7,635 nt of DNA. It comes from JADJLQ01 sp034439915 (GTDB lineage: Bacteria > Bacteroidota > Bacteroidia > Chitinophagales > Saprospiraceae). Below the pieces are notes generated by a model. That model did not search any database. It saw nothing but the letters and a program-made list of their open reading frames with translations, and was not told the origin of the DNA. The stretch is taken from positions 1 to 7,635 of the forward strand of contig JAWXBI010000089.1 of the NCBI GenBank assembly GCA_034439915.1. Direction: 5' to 3'. Both the position numbers and the translations under genes were made by a program. Within the stretch, counting starts at the first letter, position 1, and the number at the start of each line of letters is the position of its first letter. This document shows positions 7,597-7,635 of this stretch, in pieces.

Positions 7597-7635
7597 AAGG
7601 CAAAACGAATTTGGTATGAAGATAAAAAATCTACC

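Overview
The window looks like chromosomal DNA from a member of the Bacteroidota, probably the Saprospirales/Lewinella-Haliscomenobacter side of the phylum (lineage is inferred, not proven). The evidence is a type IX secretion (T9SS) C-terminal sorting tail on one protein, a methionyl-tRNA synthetase with a K-x-S-T-S signature and a fused C-terminal tRNA-binding domain, a TAnnTTTG-type promoter, no clear Shine-Dalgarno sequences, and a DUF1800-DUF1501 gene pair of the kind common in this phylum.

Layout. (a) 1-1013, minus strand: most of a polytopic GT-C mannosyltransferase of the GT22 (Alg9/PIG-B-like) family, with its C-terminus beyond the window edge. (b) 1014-1199: a divergent intergenic region carrying a plausible metG promoter. 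(c) 1200-3335, plus strand: complete metG. (d) 3336-3679: a region with no intact gene, most of which reads as a frameshifted remnant of an L-type (legume-like) lectin domain on the plus strand. (e) 6955-3680, minus strand: a two-gene unit, DUF1800 followed 21 bp later by a DUF1501 protein with a twin-arginine signal and a T9SS tail. (f) 7596-7063, minus strand: a compact stand-alone class III adenylate cyclase with all expected catalytic residues.

How the genes relate. metG is housekeeping. The GT22 enzyme would work at the cytoplasmic membrane on a lipid-linked or surface glycan and is divergently transcribed from metG. DUF1800 and DUF1501 are almost certainly co-transcribed and probably act together, but their predicted locations differ: only DUF1501 carries export signals. 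The cyclase lies 107 bp upstream of DUF1800 on the same strand and may or may not share its transcript. I see no tRNA, rRNA, CRISPR array, insertion sequence or phage gene. Nothing here is a clearly new system. The DUF1800-DUF1501 pair, whose biochemical role I do not know, and the decayed lectin are the parts most worth a second look.
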